Below are positions 35,085 to 45,141 of a stretch of 64,000 bases of DNA, piece after piece. Position 1 is the first letter of the stretch. Each line of letters starts with the position of its first letter. This DNA is from Thiobacillus sp. 0-1251 (lineage in GTDB: Bacteria; Pseudomonadota; Gammaproteobacteria; Burkholderiales; Thiobacillaceae). The notes below the pieces were generated by a model. The model was given only the letters and a program-made list of their open reading frames with translations. It ran no database searches and was not told the origin of the DNA. The DNA lies in the NCBI GenBank assembly GCA_001899305.1, contig MKWL01000002.1:206111-270110 (forward strand), read 5' to 3'. The position numbers were made by a program, and so were the translations under genes.

Positions 35085-35559
35085 GGTTCAGGATGAAGTC
35101 GGTAAGGGATTGAACGGTATCGATGTCGATGTGGGGAAATCCGTCGGGCGGCGCGATGTCCGACGCCACGGCCAGGATATTCGGGTCGTCGGGAAACAGC
35201 CAGGGCCTGGCAGTCTCGGCGCGATGGACTTCCAGCTTGGGGATGGCTTCGCGCTTGTACCCCTCGACCAGCACCAGGTCGCAAGGCGGAAATTTATTCA
35301 ACAAGTCATCCAGCCGTGGCGGCGTGTCGCGGTGCTCAGTCAGTACCGCCGTGCGGTGATCCGATGCCAACAGCACTGCCATCGCACCGGCCTCGCGTAC
35401 GCGCCAACTGTCCTTGCCGGGACGGTCGATGTCGAAATCGTGGTGAGTATGCTTGATCACCGCGACTTTGAGGCCGCGCGCAGCCAGGTGCGGCAGTACC
35501 CGCTCGATGAGCGTGGTCTTGCCGCTGCCGCTGTATCCGGCGATGCCAAAGATTTTCAT
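35059..35559 (-). CDS. mobB: Molybdopterin-guanine dinucleotide biosynthesis adaptor MobB
   Basis: The 166-residue GTP-binding protein has a P-loop GYSGSGKTTLIERVLPHL, then VAVIKHTHHDFDIDRPGKDSWRVREAGA and LVLVEGYKREAIPKLEVHRAE, the MobB pattern. It assists MobA in forming the guanine dinucleotide cofactor used by DMSO-reductase-family enzymes. It heads the operon mobB-moeA-moaD-moaE. The Mo-box-like site at 35606-35627 lies 46 bases upstream. No mobA is in the window. Confidence 0.95.
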   Translation of the reverse strand: MKIFGIAGYSGSGKTTLIERVLPHLAARGLKVAVIKHTHHDFDIDRPGKDSWRVREAGAMAVLLASDHRTAVLTEHRDTPPRLDDLLNKFPPCDLVLVEGYKREAIPKLEVHRAETARPWLFPDDPNILAVASDIAPPDGFPHIDIDTVQSLTDFILNHAHSQPTA

Positions 35560-35605
35560 GGTGGCACCTTCATTGTCAGTCAGGCCAGGTCAGGCTATAT
35601 TTGAG

Positions 35606-35627
35606 GCTATATTTTTTCATATATAAC
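35606..35627. promoter_or_regulatory. Mo-box-like operator between mobB and moaA
   Basis: GCTATATT-TTTTCA-TATATAAC is an inverted repeat with a 6-base spacer that resembles the ModE-family Mo-box (CGCTATATA-N6-TATATAACG) as I recall it. It lies in the 89 bases between the divergent mobB and moaA starts. A second GGCTATATTT copy is at 35593-35602, giving a direct repeat. Confidence 0.55.
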
Positions 35628-35648
35628 CCATTCCTGCCAACCCGCCTC

Positions 35649-36650
35649 ATGAACGCCGTTGTTTCAACCGCTCAGCCGGGCCTCATTGATCAGTTCGACC
35701 GCCGCATCGACTACGTACGACTGTCGGTGACGGACCGTTGCGACCTGCGCTGCAGCTATTGCATGCCGGAAGGTTTCAAGGGCTTCGAGGAGCCTGAACA
35801 CTGGCTCAATTTCGATGAGATCGAACGCCTGATCGGCGCATTTGCGCGCTTGGGCGTGCGCCGCATCCGCCTGACCGGCGGCGAGCCGCTGCTGCGGCGC
35901 GACATCGCCGGACTCGCCGGACGTATCGCCGCCCTGCCCGGCATCGAAGATTTATCGTTGTCCACCAACGCAACCCAGCTCGACAAGCACGCCGAGGCAT
36001 TGAAGGCCGCCGGCGTGACACGGCTCAACGTCAGCCTCGACTCACTGCAACAGGCGCGGGTGGAACGCATCAACGGCCGCGACGTACTCGCCAAGGTCAT
36101 GACCGGACTGGCCGCCGCCCAGGATGCCGGCTTCGCACCGATCAAACTCAACATGGTGGCCCTGCGCGGCACCAACGACGACGAGATCGACGAGATGGTC
36201 GCCTTCTGCATGGAACGCGGCTTCGTGCTGCGGCTGATCGAGGCGATGCCGATGGGCGACACCGGCCGCAACGCCGAATACCTCGACCTGCAGCCGGTGA
36301 AAGAGCGTCTGCGTACACAGTTCGGCCTGGTCGAGACCGCCCTGTCCGGTGGCGGTCCTGCGCGCTATCTCGGCACACCGGACGGCAACTTCAATGTCGG
36401 CTTCATCACGCCGATCTCGCAGCATTTCTGCGAAACCTGCAACCGCATCCGCATCGCCGTCGACGGCACCGCCTACATGTGCCTGGGTCAGGAAGAGAAA
36501 TTCGAATTTCGTCCGCTGCTGCGCGGGGGGGGCAGCGACGCCGAACTGGACGCCGCGATCCTGCACGCAATCAATCTCAAGCCGGAACGCCACGAATTCC
36601 GCGAAGCGCCCCACAAGATCCTGCGCTTCATGTCGATGACTGGTGGCTGA
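35649..36650 (+). CDS. moaA: GTP 3',8-cyclase MoaA
   Basis: The 333-residue radical-SAM enzyme has CDLRCSYC (Cx3Cx2C) near residue 32, LTGGEPLLRRDI, and a C-terminal second cluster motif HFCETCNRIRIAVDGTAYMCLG, and ends in the conserved SMTGG. It starts molybdenum cofactor synthesis by rearranging GTP. ATG 35649 is chosen because the 16 codons upstream overlap the operator and are not MoaA-like. It is divergent from mobB across a Mo-box-like site and convergent with the SenA-like gene with only 7 bases between. Confidence 0.95.
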   Translation: MNAVVSTAQPGLIDQFDRRIDYVRLSVTDRCDLRCSYCMPEGFKGFEEPEHWLNFDEIERLIGAFARLGVRRIRLTGGEPLLRRDIAGLAGRIAALPGIEDLSLSTNATQLDKHAEALKAAGVTRLNVSLDSLQQARVERINGRDVLAKVMTGLAAAQDAGFAPIKLNMVALRGTNDDEIDEMVAFCMERGFVLRLIEAMPMGDTGRNAEYLDLQPVKERLRTQFGLVETALSGGGPARYLGTPDGNFNVGFITPISQHFCETCNRIRIAVDGTAYMCLGQEEKFEFRPLLRGGGSDAELDAAILHAINLKPERHEFREAPHKILRFMSMTGG

Positions 36651-36657
36651 AGCCGCC

Positions 36658-37815
36658 TCAATCCGCGCTCACGGTACGAAAACCGGCGAAAGGATCGCGC
36701 CGGTCCGGCAGATAGAAATTGCGGAAACCAGCGTATGTCAGCGACCTATCGGTCACCGGTCCGCCGCCGCGCAATTCCCCGTGCGTGTGGAACCAGGGTT
36801 GCGAATAGTCGCGATATGGATCCGGCACGAAGCCCGGATACGGCACGAACGGGTCGCGCAGCCACTCCCACGCCTTGCCCCATTGAAATTCCGGTCGCGT
36901 CGTTGCACACAGCCACTGTGCTGCCACGGGCAGCCGCCGGCCCTGCCATGCGGCAAACGCCTCGGCCTCGTAACGGTTCACGTGCAGCATCAGTACCGCT
37001 TCGCCGGGTGGCTGCCAGCGGTCGAAGCGGCGCACCTGCCAGTCACCCGCGTCCCGTCTCCAGTACACAGGATGGCTGGCTTCGCTGGCCGTGCGCCAGG
37101 CCCAGCCGGCTTCCGACCACACCGACTTGCGCTGGTAGCCGCCCGCATCGACAAATTCGGCAAAGGCCGTTTCCGACACCGGGCTCGCGTCGATGTCGAA
37201 TGCGGAAATCGGCACTGTGTGGCGCCATTTTTCATTGTCGAAGATGAAACCCGCATCGGGTCCGCTGCCGAGTTCCACCTCCCCACCAGGAAGCGTCAGG
37301 CGCTGTGCAAACTGGGGGATTGCGACGTCCACAAGCTCGGGCGGCGCATAGCCGAGGTTCTGGAATGCCATCCACCACGCCTCGATGTGCATCAGTTCGT
37401 GATAGAGACACAGTTCGGCGAAGTAGGCGATGTCGTTGTCGAATCCGCTGCGCAAGCGGCTTGCCACAGCGGCGGCAACCTCGTCCGCGTAGTCGTCGAC
37501 TGCTGCCGGTTGCAGCAAGGGCAGGTCCCAGCGGATGTCGTGTGGCACGCTGGAGGAATCGTAAAGGGCGTCGGCACCCCTCAGCAGGCTCGGGCCGCAA
37601 GTGCCGTCGGGCCGTTCGCGCAGGCACCAGCGCTCCTGGAACCAGACGATATGCCCGTATTCCCACAGCGGCGGATTCAGATGGCCGGCACGTGGCCCCA
37701 GCCAGCCGTCCGCAGGCAGCGCGTCGATGAACTGGCGCAGCTGCTTGCGCGCCTGCATCAAGCGGTCGATGAGCTGCGCGGCGGAATAGCCGCTGACGGG
37801 TCGGGTTCGGTTCAT
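36658..37815 (-). CDS. senA: EgtB/SenA-type sulfoxide or selenoneine synthase
   Basis: The 385-residue protein has an N-terminal DinB-like iron-binding domain (PLWEYGHIVWFQERW, then YHELMHIEAWWM giving HxxxHxE) and a C-terminal formylglycine-generating-enzyme-like domain (VLMLHVNRYEAEAFAAWQGRRLPVAAQW, WGKAWEWLRDPFVPYPGFVPDPY). This is the EgtB-variant architecture. EgtB joins hercynine to gamma-Glu-Cys or Cys; SenA joins a selenosugar to hercynine to make selenoneine. The divergent selD gene 62 bases away favours SenA, as senA, senB and a selD homologue form the known cluster. No senB or egtD is seen in the window, so the symbol is provisional. Confidence 0.65.
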   Translation of the reverse strand: MNRTRPVSGYSAAQLIDRLMQARKQLRQFIDALPADGWLGPRAGHLNPPLWEYGHIVWFQERWCLRERPDGTCGPSLLRGADALYDSSSVPHDIRWDLPLLQPAAVDDYADEVAAAVASRLRSGFDNDIAYFAELCLYHELMHIEAWWMAFQNLGYAPPELVDVAIPQFAQRLTLPGGEVELGSGPDAGFIFDNEKWRHTVPISAFDIDASPVSETAFAEFVDAGGYQRKSVWSEAGWAWRTASEASHPVYWRRDAGDWQVRRFDRWQPPGEAVLMLHVNRYEAEAFAAWQGRRLPVAAQWLCATTRPEFQWGKAWEWLRDPFVPYPGFVPDPYRDYSQPWFHTHGELRGGGPVTDRSLTYAGFRNFYLPDRRDPFAGFRTVSAD

Positions 37816-37877
37816 GTTATATAACGCACTGTAGCCACTTCATTCTAGGCGCCCACTCTCGAAGGCGAAATCGGACC

Positions 37878-38948
<1,071 letters not shown>

Positions 38949-39097
38949 GGTCATTTGCCCCCGCGGGATATGCGCGGCGAGCTTCGCGGTCCGCCACCCC
39001 TTGGAAACCGGGCGTAGTCACCGGAGCACAGCAACCCTCCCCCGGCAATCGAGCATGCTGGCCGTACCGGCTTCGTCTTCGGCAAGTGACTTGCGCG

Positions 39098-40303
39098 CTA
39101 TCCGGCGGGCGGCCGCATCGCCTCGTCGTAGTGTCCGGGTTTGAACCGTGCCACCAGCAGCGCCACCACCAGCACCGCGCCGAACTGCGCCAGCCAGCCC
39201 GCATGAAAACCGCCGGTGGCCTGATGCAGCCGCGCCATCACCCAGGGCGCCAGCGCGGTCAGCATGAATCCGCCACCCTGCATCAGCGCGTTGAGCGCAC
39301 CGGCCCGCAAGGGATGGTGCAGGTGATCCAGCGCCACCACCATAAACAGGGCGAAGCAACCGCCGATCCCCACGCCCAGCACCACGGCCGCGGTCATGGG
39401 CGCCGCGTCTGGCCGCCAGGCCAGGGCGGCAAAGCCTGCGGCCTGGCAGGCCAGCGTAAGCCAGATCCAGGGCCGGCGATCCAGATGGCGCGCAACCAGC
39501 GTCGGGAAAGCGAGCGCCGCCACCGCCTGTGCCACCGACACCACGGCCACGAGCAGGCCGCTGTGCGTCGCGCTCCAACCCTGCTCCTGGTAGTACGGCG
39601 CAAGCCAGGCCACCATCGTAGCGTAGCCACCATTCATCAGGCCGAAGGCCAGCATGAGCAGCCAGGTGCGGCGACGGCGCAGCAGCCAGGCCGTATCGCT
39701 GCCGGTCTGCCGCACAGCCGAAGGCAGCGGCATGACGCCCAGCGTGGTCCAGGCCAGCCACAGCGCCAGCAGCACCGGCCAGACCCATAGTGCGAGCGCC
39801 CCCTGCCAGCTCAGCCCCCATTGCATCGCCAGCGGCGAGAACTGCGCGCCCAGCGCGCCGCCGCTCATCAGCGCAGCCGAGTAGCCCCCCATCATGGGCG
39901 CCACATGGCGTGGTGTGTGGAACTTGATCAAGCCCGGCAGCATGCCCTGTACCAGTGCCACGCCGACACCGCACAGGGCAGCAGTGGCGATCAACACGGC
40001 GGACACGCTACCGGCCAGACGGAGTACGCAGCCCAGAGCGATGAACGCCAGCGCCAGCATCATCGCTGGCCGCACGCCCAGACGCTGCTGCACGGCAGGC
40101 GTCAGCCAGGTTCCCGCGCCGATCAGGGCCATGGGCAGCAGCGTGAGCCAGGCCAGCGCTTCCAGACCCATGCCGGTCTGCGCCTGGATGGCCGGACTCA
40201 GCGGCCCGATGGCGGTGAGAAATGGGCGCAGGTTCAGCGTGACCACCACCACCGTGACCAGCCACAGCAGAATGGACGTTCGGGGGCTATGCAGCATCGC
40301 CAT
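39098..40303 (-). CDS. MFS transporter, CynX/NimT family
   Basis: The 401-residue protein has twelve predicted helices and the CynX pattern: LRPFLTAIGPLSPAIQAQTGMG at the first helix, PMALIGAGTWLTPAVQQRLGVR, and GVALVQGMLPGLIKFHTPRHVAPMMGGYSAALMSGGALG. CynX/NimT transporters carry cyanate or 2-nitroimidazole or similar small anions; no cyanase is nearby, so the substrate is open. It is convergent with selD (149 bases apart) and divergent from selO. Confidence 0.85.
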   Translation of the reverse strand: MAMLHSPRTSILLWLVTVVVVTLNLRPFLTAIGPLSPAIQAQTGMGLEALAWLTLLPMALIGAGTWLTPAVQQRLGVRPAMMLALAFIALGCVLRLAGSVSAVLIATAALCGVGVALVQGMLPGLIKFHTPRHVAPMMGGYSAALMSGGALGAQFSPLAMQWGLSWQGALALWVWPVLLALWLAWTTLGVMPLPSAVRQTGSDTAWLLRRRRTWLLMLAFGLMNGGYATMVAWLAPYYQEQGWSATHSGLLVAVVSVAQAVAALAFPTLVARHLDRRPWIWLTLACQAAGFAALAWRPDAAPMTAAVVLGVGIGGCFALFMVVALDHLHHPLRAGALNALMQGGGFMLTALAPWVMARLHQATGGFHAGWLAQFGAVLVVALLVARFKPGHYDEAMRPPAG

Positions 40304-40625
40304 GAAGCCAGGTGAGCGCGGTGCCGGTGTCCGGCCACACCCGGTGCAATGATGGGGCGGTCAGAGAGAACGAACTGAAAAGGTCGGGCATGTACAGTCT
40401 CGAACAAAATAATGCCGGTGCGGCCGGCCAGGCTTGCCGTACGCGGCGCGATCCGGCACGGCCTCGACGGCAGCCGCGCGGAGAGGAAAGCATACTAGCG
40501 TACAAGCAGCCAACCCGCATGACATGCCCGGGGCGGTACGTCATGACGTTTTGCGTGTATATCCTCCGGGGTAACCATGCGGGCAACCGGGTGGCAGGCG
40601 CGCGGCAGGCCTTTACAATCGGCAC
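40304..40625. other. Intergenic region between divergent MFS and selO genes
   Basis: No supported gene lies in these 322 bases. A TTTACAAT element at 40611-40618 lies a few bases before the selO ATG and could be a -10 giving a very short leader. Overlapping ORFs here are shadows of the selO region. Confidence 0.45.
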
Positions 40626-42092
40626 ATGCCTTCCCATCGCGACCTCACCTTCGACAACGGCTTCGCCACCCTGCCCGACACCTTTTATTCGCGCGTGCAG
40701 GCTACGCCCGTGCCCGCCCCCTACCTCGTCTGCCACAGCCCGGACGCGCTCGATCTTCTGGATCTGGACGCCGACGCCATCCGCCATCCCGAACTGATCG
40801 AAACCCTGGCCGGAAACCGCGTGCTGCCGGGCATGGAACCCGTGGCCGCGCTCTACGCCGGGCACCAGTTCGGCCACTACGTGCCACAACTCGGCGACGG
40901 CCGCGCGATCCTGCTGGGCGAAGTGCGGAATGCGGCGGGCGCAGGCTGGGAGGTACAGCTCAAGGGCGCCGGCCGCACCCCCTATTCGCGCGGCGGCGAC
41001 GGCCGCGCGGTGCTCCGATCGAGCATCCGCGAGTTCCTGTGTTCCGAGGCCATGCACGCGCTCGGCATCCCCACCACCCGCGCGCTCGCCATTATCGGCA
41101 GCGACCGCCCGGTCTACCGCGAGGACGAGGAGACCGCAGCGCTGGTCACGCGCCTGGCGCCGAGCTTCGTACGCTTCGGTTCCTTCGAGGTGTTCTACTA
41201 CCGCAACCAGGTCGAGCCGATCAAGCAACTGGCCGACTACGTGATCGAACGCTATTACCCGGACCTGAAGGATCTCGCCGATCCCTACCCCGAATTCCTG
41301 CGCCAGGTGAGCTTGCGCACGGCTGATCTGATGGCGCAATGGCAGGCGGTCGGCTTCTCGCACGGGGTGATGAACACCGACAACATGTCCATCCTTGGCT
41401 TGACGCTCGACTATGGTCCGTTCGGTTTTCTCGACGCCTTCGAGCCCGGCTACGTCTGCAACCACTCCGACACCGGCGGCCGCTACGCCTTCGACCAGCA
41501 GCCCGACGTCGCGGCGTGGAACATCACCAAGCTGGCACAGGCGCTGGTGCCGCTGATGTCGGTGGAAACCGCATCCGGCGCAATCAGCGAATATCCCCAG
41601 GCATTCGGCAAGGCCTATCTCGAACGCATGGCCGCCAAATTCGGCCTGCCGCCGGGCGGCGATACTGCTTCTCTCGTGATGGACGCGCTGCAGCTGCTGG
41701 CGCAGAACCGCGTCGACTACACGATCTTCCTGCGCCGCCTGTGCGACTTCGACAGCGCGATCGATGCATCCAATACGCCGCTGCGCGATTGCTTCATCGA
41801 CCGTGCGGCTTTTGACGCCTGGGCGTCGCGCTATGCCGCCGCCCTGCGCCAGCAGGGCTCCAGCGACACGGCTCGGCGCCAGGCGATGCGCGCGGTCAAC
41901 CCCAAGTACATCCTGCGCAACCACCTGGCCGAGGTCGCCATACGCCGGGCCGCGGACGAACGCGACTACAGCGAGGTCAACCGCCTGCACACGCTGCTGA
42001 CCCGTCCGTTCGACGAGCAGCCGGAATACGAAGCCTACGCTGCCGAGCCGCCCGATTGGGCGAGGAAGATTGAGGTAAGCTGCTCGTCGTGA
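40626..42092 (+). CDS. selO: Protein adenylyltransferase SelO (YdiU)
   Basis: The 488-residue pseudokinase matches SelO/YdiU: PVAALYAGHQFGHYVPQLGDGRAILLGEV, WEVQLKGAGRTPYSRGGDGRAVLRSSIREFLCSEAMHALGIPT, GFSHGVMNTDNMSILGLTLDYGPFGFLDAF and NPKYILRNHLAEVAI. It transfers AMP from ATP to Ser/Thr/Tyr of target proteins, linked to oxidative stress. The C-terminus is CSS, with Cys at the position occupied by Sec in animal SelO. Its stop overlaps the GTG start of the next gene (GTGA). Confidence 0.95.
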   Translation: MPSHRDLTFDNGFATLPDTFYSRVQATPVPAPYLVCHSPDALDLLDLDADAIRHPELIETLAGNRVLPGMEPVAALYAGHQFGHYVPQLGDGRAILLGEVRNAAGAGWEVQLKGAGRTPYSRGGDGRAVLRSSIREFLCSEAMHALGIPTTRALAIIGSDRPVYREDEETAALVTRLAPSFVRFGSFEVFYYRNQVEPIKQLADYVIERYYPDLKDLADPYPEFLRQVSLRTADLMAQWQAVGFSHGVMNTDNMSILGLTLDYGPFGFLDAFEPGYVCNHSDTGGRYAFDQQPDVAAWNITKLAQALVPLMSVETASGAISEYPQAFGKAYLERMAAKFGLPPGGDTASLVMDALQLLAQNRVDYTIFLRRLCDFDSAIDASNTPLRDCFIDRAAFDAWASRYAAALRQQGSSDTARRQAMRAVNPKYILRNHLAEVAIRRAADERDYSEVNRLHTLLTRPFDEQPEYEAYAAEPPDWARKIEVSCSS

Positions 42093-42811
42093 ACCGACTC
42101 GCTGCCCTGTCCGTCCCTCTGTTGGCCGCACTCCTGCTCGGCGCCTGCAGCAGTTCGGCCATCCAGCGCAAGGACGGTAGCAGCAGCGTACGCAGTTTCA
42201 GTCTGCGCGATCTGGCCAAGAGCGACGTCGACGAGGTCATCGAGATCCATCAGCAGGCTGCCCTGGCCAGCCTCAAGACCCTGACCCTCAAACTCTACCG
42301 CCGCAATCCGGGCGAATGGCGGAAATCCGGATACGCCAGCGCCGACGACGCGACCGAAACCTTGTTCAAGCCCTTGTCCCATTGGCACCTGTCCCCGCAA
42401 AAGGATCTCAACTGGCAGGCCAGCCTGCGCGATGCCTGGCGCGAGGATTACATGGGAGATCGGGTGAAGGCGCTGATGGATGGACTGCTGGTGATGCACA
42501 TGGCGGCGTTCGACCATCGCACCGAGTTTTATCTGCTGAGCGACGTCGACGCGCAGAAACTCTACAACGCCGCACGCAACACCGAGGCCGTGGCCTGGAA
42601 ATTGGCGACAGCCCGGAACGCGCGCAACGAACCCTTGCTGTTGTCCAACGGTACCGACGGCAACGGCGTGATCAATCTCAGCTTCGAACGCGAATTCGGC
42701 AAACTCATCGGCAACCAGGACACGCTGGCCCGGATCGTGGAGGACAAAAGCAACCGCGCAATCCGCTTCGGCGTCGTCAACCTCACCAGCATGGTGTTCC
42801 TGCCGGTCTGA
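42089..42811 (+). CDS. Lipoprotein of unknown function
   Basis: The 240-residue product has a lipoprotein signal with LLGAC lipobox near residue 20 (MNRLAALSVPLLAALLLGACSSS) and no other recognised domain. The mature part has helical segments (DVDEVIEIHQQAALASLKTLTLKLY) and ends with a hydrophobic strand (FGVVNLTSMVFLPV). Start is GTG 42089, which overlaps the selO stop, so it is probably translated by coupling. The DUF6499 gene starts 1 base after its stop. It is likely tethered to the outer or inner membrane. Confidence 0.7.
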   Translation: MNRLAALSVPLLAALLLGACSSSAIQRKDGSSSVRSFSLRDLAKSDVDEVIEIHQQAALASLKTLTLKLYRRNPGEWRKSGYASADDATETLFKPLSHWHLSPQKDLNWQASLRDAWREDYMGDRVKALMDGLLVMHMAAFDHRTEFYLLSDVDAQKLYNAARNTEAVAWKLATARNARNEPLLLSNGTDGNGVINLSFEREFGKLIGNQDTLARIVEDKSNRAIRFGVVNLTSMVFLPV

Positions 42812-42812
42812 C

Positions 42813-43496
42813 ATGGAGACCGATGCCTACGCGTATTGCGCCGTCCTGACGCGCGACCAGTGGGCGTGGGAGTTCCTGCGCCGCAATCCCGACTACCGGG
42901 CCGATTACCACCGCTTCATCACGTTGTGGCACGCGCTCGAAGCCGACTATGGCGCCCCGCCCAATCGCGATTTCCCGCGCTGGAAGCAGGACCCGCGCGC
43001 CTACGGCCCCCTGCCTGGCGACGCCGACCTCGCCGCCCCCACCGGCGAACTGTGCGTGGTGGAAGACGATCGGGTGCTGCTCGAGTGCTGGATGGGCGCG
43101 AAATGGGGCTTCTACAAATTCCCGCTCGACCCCGAGCGCGTTGCACCCGGCCCGGACGAACTGTCGTGGCGCCCGCCGCCGCAGCCGGACGGCGAGGTCG
43201 AAGCCCCCTACCGCGTTGATCTGACGTTCGACCTCTCGCTGCCACTGCCGCCGCAACTCGAAGCCGCGAAATTTCGCCTCGTCGGCCGCGCCGCCGAACT
43301 GCGCAGACAGGGCATCCTCGCGCCGAAGACCGTGGCAAATCAGTGCGCACGCTGGGTACGCATGCTGCAGGTGCTGGACGGTGATACGCCGCCGGAAGGG
43401 GATCTTGACGACCTGCTGCGCGAAGCGCAGGCAATGACGCTGAGCGGCTATCTGGATATCCTGCGACTGGCGGATACCGGCGCGAATACAAAATAA
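42813..43496 (+). CDS. DUF6499-type domain protein (transcriptional-regulator-like)
   Basis: The 227-residue protein begins with a DUF6499 pattern, LTRDQWAWEFLRRNPDYRADY, followed by DFPRWKQDPRAYG and a region of DUF2285-like type, often annotated as a transcriptional regulator in integrative elements. The C-terminal part (RLVGRAAELRRQGILAPKTVANQ) is helical with a possible DNA-contacting helix. It follows the lipoprotein gene by 1 base and is convergent with sodB. Its role outside mobile elements is not known. Confidence 0.6.
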   Translation: METDAYAYCAVLTRDQWAWEFLRRNPDYRADYHRFITLWHALEADYGAPPNRDFPRWKQDPRAYGPLPGDADLAAPTGELCVVEDDRVLLECWMGAKWGFYKFPLDPERVAPGPDELSWRPPPQPDGEVEAPYRVDLTFDLSLPLPPQLEAAKFRLVGRAAELRRQGILAPKTVANQCARWVRMLQVLDGDTPPEGDLDDLLREAQAMTLSGYLDILRLADTGANTK

Positions 43497-43519
43497 AACC
43501 GGGGCGTCATGCCCCGGTT
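43497..43519 (-). terminator. Rho-independent terminator of sodB
   Basis: AACCGGGGC and GCCCCGGTT form a perfect 9-base stem with a 5-base loop. On the minus strand it is followed by TTTATTTT, giving an intrinsic terminator for sodB; it may also stop reading from the convergent gene. Confidence 0.8.
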
Positions 43520-43547
43520 CCGGTTTGCAGCCTACTACGAGGTGGGC

Positions 43548-44132
43548 TTAGGCGAAATTCGCCTCGGCAAATTTCCAGTTCACCAGATTGCTGAGGAAGG
43601 TCTCGACGAACTTGGGACGCAGGTTGCGGTAGTCGATGTAGTAGGCATGCTCCCATACGTCGATGCACAGCAGGGCCTTGTCGCCGGTGGTCAGCGGGGT
43701 GCCGGCGGCGCCCATGTTGACGATGTCGACCGAACCGTCGGCCTTCTTCACCAGCCAGGTCCAGCCGGAACCGAAGTTGCCCACGGCGCTGGTCTGGAAG
43801 GCCTTCTTGAACTCGTCCAGCGAGCCCCACTTCTTGTTGATGGCGTCGGCCAGCGCGCCGGCGGGTGCGCCGCCGCCATTGGGGGTCAGGCAGTTCCAGA
43901 AGAAGGTGTGGTTCCACACCTGGGCTGCGTTGTTGTAGACGCCGCCGGCAGGCGCGCTCTTGACGATATCTTCGAGCGACTTGCTCTCGAAGTCGGTGCC
44001 CTTGATCAGGTTGTTGAGGTTGGTCACGTAGGCCTGATGGTGCTTGGCATAGTGGTATTCGAAGGTTTCCTTGGACATGTGCGGTGCGAGCGCATCCATG
44101 GCAAAGGGCAGTGCGGGCAAGGTGTGTTCCAT
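43548..44132 (-). CDS. sodB: Iron superoxide dismutase
   Basis: The 194-residue protein matches FeSOD: MEHTLPALPFAMDALAPHMSKETFEYHYAKHHQAYVTNLNNLI, NHTFFWNCLTPNGGG, FGSGWTWLV and DVWEHAYYIDYRN, with the four metal-binding residues (three His and one Asp) in these segments. It removes superoxide in the cytoplasm. ATG 44132 is chosen because AGGAG lies 7-8 bases upstream and homologues start here. A strong terminator follows. Confidence 0.95.
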   Translation of the reverse strand: MEHTLPALPFAMDALAPHMSKETFEYHYAKHHQAYVTNLNNLIKGTDFESKSLEDIVKSAPAGGVYNNAAQVWNHTFFWNCLTPNGGGAPAGALADAINKKWGSLDEFKKAFQTSAVGNFGSGWTWLVKKADGSVDIVNMGAAGTPLTTGDKALLCIDVWEHAYYIDYRNLRPKFVETFLSNLVNWKFAEANFA

Positions 44133-44225
44133 AGCTTTCTCCTGATATTGAACAAACGGTAAATATAGTGCCTCTACCGAACATTGCAGATGCCGCAACG
44201 ACAACAGGGTTTCTGCCGTCGTAAA

Positions 44226-44251
44226 GAAAAAGGGCCGGCATGACCGACCCT
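44226..44251 (-). terminator. Terminator after tRNA-Pro
   Basis: AGGGCCGG and CCGACCCT pair into an 8-base stem (one G-T pair) with a 5-base loop; on the minus strand five T follow directly. It ends the tRNA-Pro transcript. Confidence 0.7.
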
Positions 44252-44266
44252 GATTCCTTGATTTGT

Positions 44267-44343
44267 TGGTCGGGGCGAGAAGATTCGAACTTCCGACCCC
44301 CTGCACCCCATGCAGGTGCGCTACCAGGCTGCGCTACGCCCCG
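44267..44343 (-). tRNA. tRNA-Pro(GGG)
   Basis: The minus strand folds into a complete 77-base cloverleaf: acceptor CGGGGCG, anticodon stem CCTGC/GCAGG with loop ATGGGGT and anticodon GGG, T-arm GTTCGAATC and an encoded CCA end. It stands between merR and sodB with its own terminator. Confidence 0.95.
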
Positions 44344-44390
44344 ACGAAGCCCAAGATTCTAACAGAGGTGCGGCATGAGGCGGAAGCCCG

Positions 44391-44759
44391 TCAACCCAAT
44401 ATTTTCAGAATGGCGCTGATTTCGGCGCGCAATTTGCCGACGTCCAGCGAGGGGTCCGGCGAGGAATCGGTTACGGATTCGGTGACCGTATCGGCATCAT
44501 GCTCCAGGCGCTGCCGTGCACCGCTGATGGTGAAACCCTCTTCGTACAACAGTTCGCGGATGCGGCGGATCAGCAGGACTTCGTGGTGCTGGTAATAACG
44601 TCGATTGCCGCGCCGCTTGACCGGGCGCAACTGGGTGAATTCCTGTTCCCAATAACGCAGCACGTGCGCCTTGACGGCACACAGTTCAGATACTTCACCG
44701 ATGGTGAAATAGCGTTTGGCCGGGATCGGCGGAAGTTCACTCCGCGTTGGGCGTTCCAA
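44391..44759 (-). CDS. MerR-family regulator of the pheST-ihfA cluster
   Basis: The 122-residue protein has the MerR winged helix ([27 protein letters not shown], then [34 protein letters not shown]) and a short C-terminal tail without metal-binding Cys. A gene of this kind after pheST-ihfA is common in proteobacteria. It overlaps ihfA by 23 bases. Its targets are unknown. Confidence 0.85.
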   Translation of the reverse strand: MERPTRSELPPIPAKRYFTIGEVSELCAVKAHVLRYWEQEFTQLRPVKRRGNRRYYQHHEVLLIRRIRELLYEEGFTISGARQRLEHDADTVTESVTDSSPDPSLDVGKLRAEISAILKILG

Positions 44760-45048
44760 TTTGGGCGCCTTCGACTTGCGATTTGAGTTTCTGGCTGGCG
44801 TGGAAGGTCACCACGCGACGCGCGGAGATCGGCATTTCCTCGCCGGTTTTGGGATTGCGTCCGGGACGCTGCGGCTTCTCGCGGCACTGGAAGTTGCCGA
44901 AACCGGACAGTTTGACGATATCGCCTTTTTCGAGCGCCAGGCGGATTTCATCGAAAAACGACTCGACGACGTCCTTCGCCTCGCGTTTGTTCAAACCCAC
45001 TTTTTCGAACAACAGTTCGGCCAGATCAGCTTTGGTAAGGGTGGTCAT
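44737..45048 (-). CDS. ihfA: Integration host factor alpha subunit
   Basis: The 103-residue DNA-bending protein matches Ihf[80 protein letters not shown]. With IhfB it bends DNA at specific sites and supports sigma-54 promoters such as the one at 28362. It follows pheT by 93 bases and overlaps merR. Confidence 0.95.
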   Translation of the reverse strand: MTTLTKADLAELLFEKVGLNKREAKDVVESFFDEIRLALEKGDIVKLSGFGNFQCREKPQRPGRNPKTGEEMPISARRVVTFHASQKLKSQVEGAQIGTPNAE

Positions 45049-45141
45049 ACGTATATGTTTATCTGGGATGTCTGATGGAAAATCGCGTCAAGTACGCGCC
45101 AACAAGATGGGGCATCAGGCACGCGCAACGACATTTTTGCG

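Noticed and set aside
42060-42092. Selenocysteine at the SelO C-terminus
   Set aside because: The position is an ordinary Cys codon followed by two Ser codons and a stop; no in-frame TGA is needed.
40287-42131. Long antisense ORF (614 codons) opposite selO
   Set aside because: It mirrors a clear SelO gene in GC-rich DNA, has no domain motifs and includes intergenic sequence.
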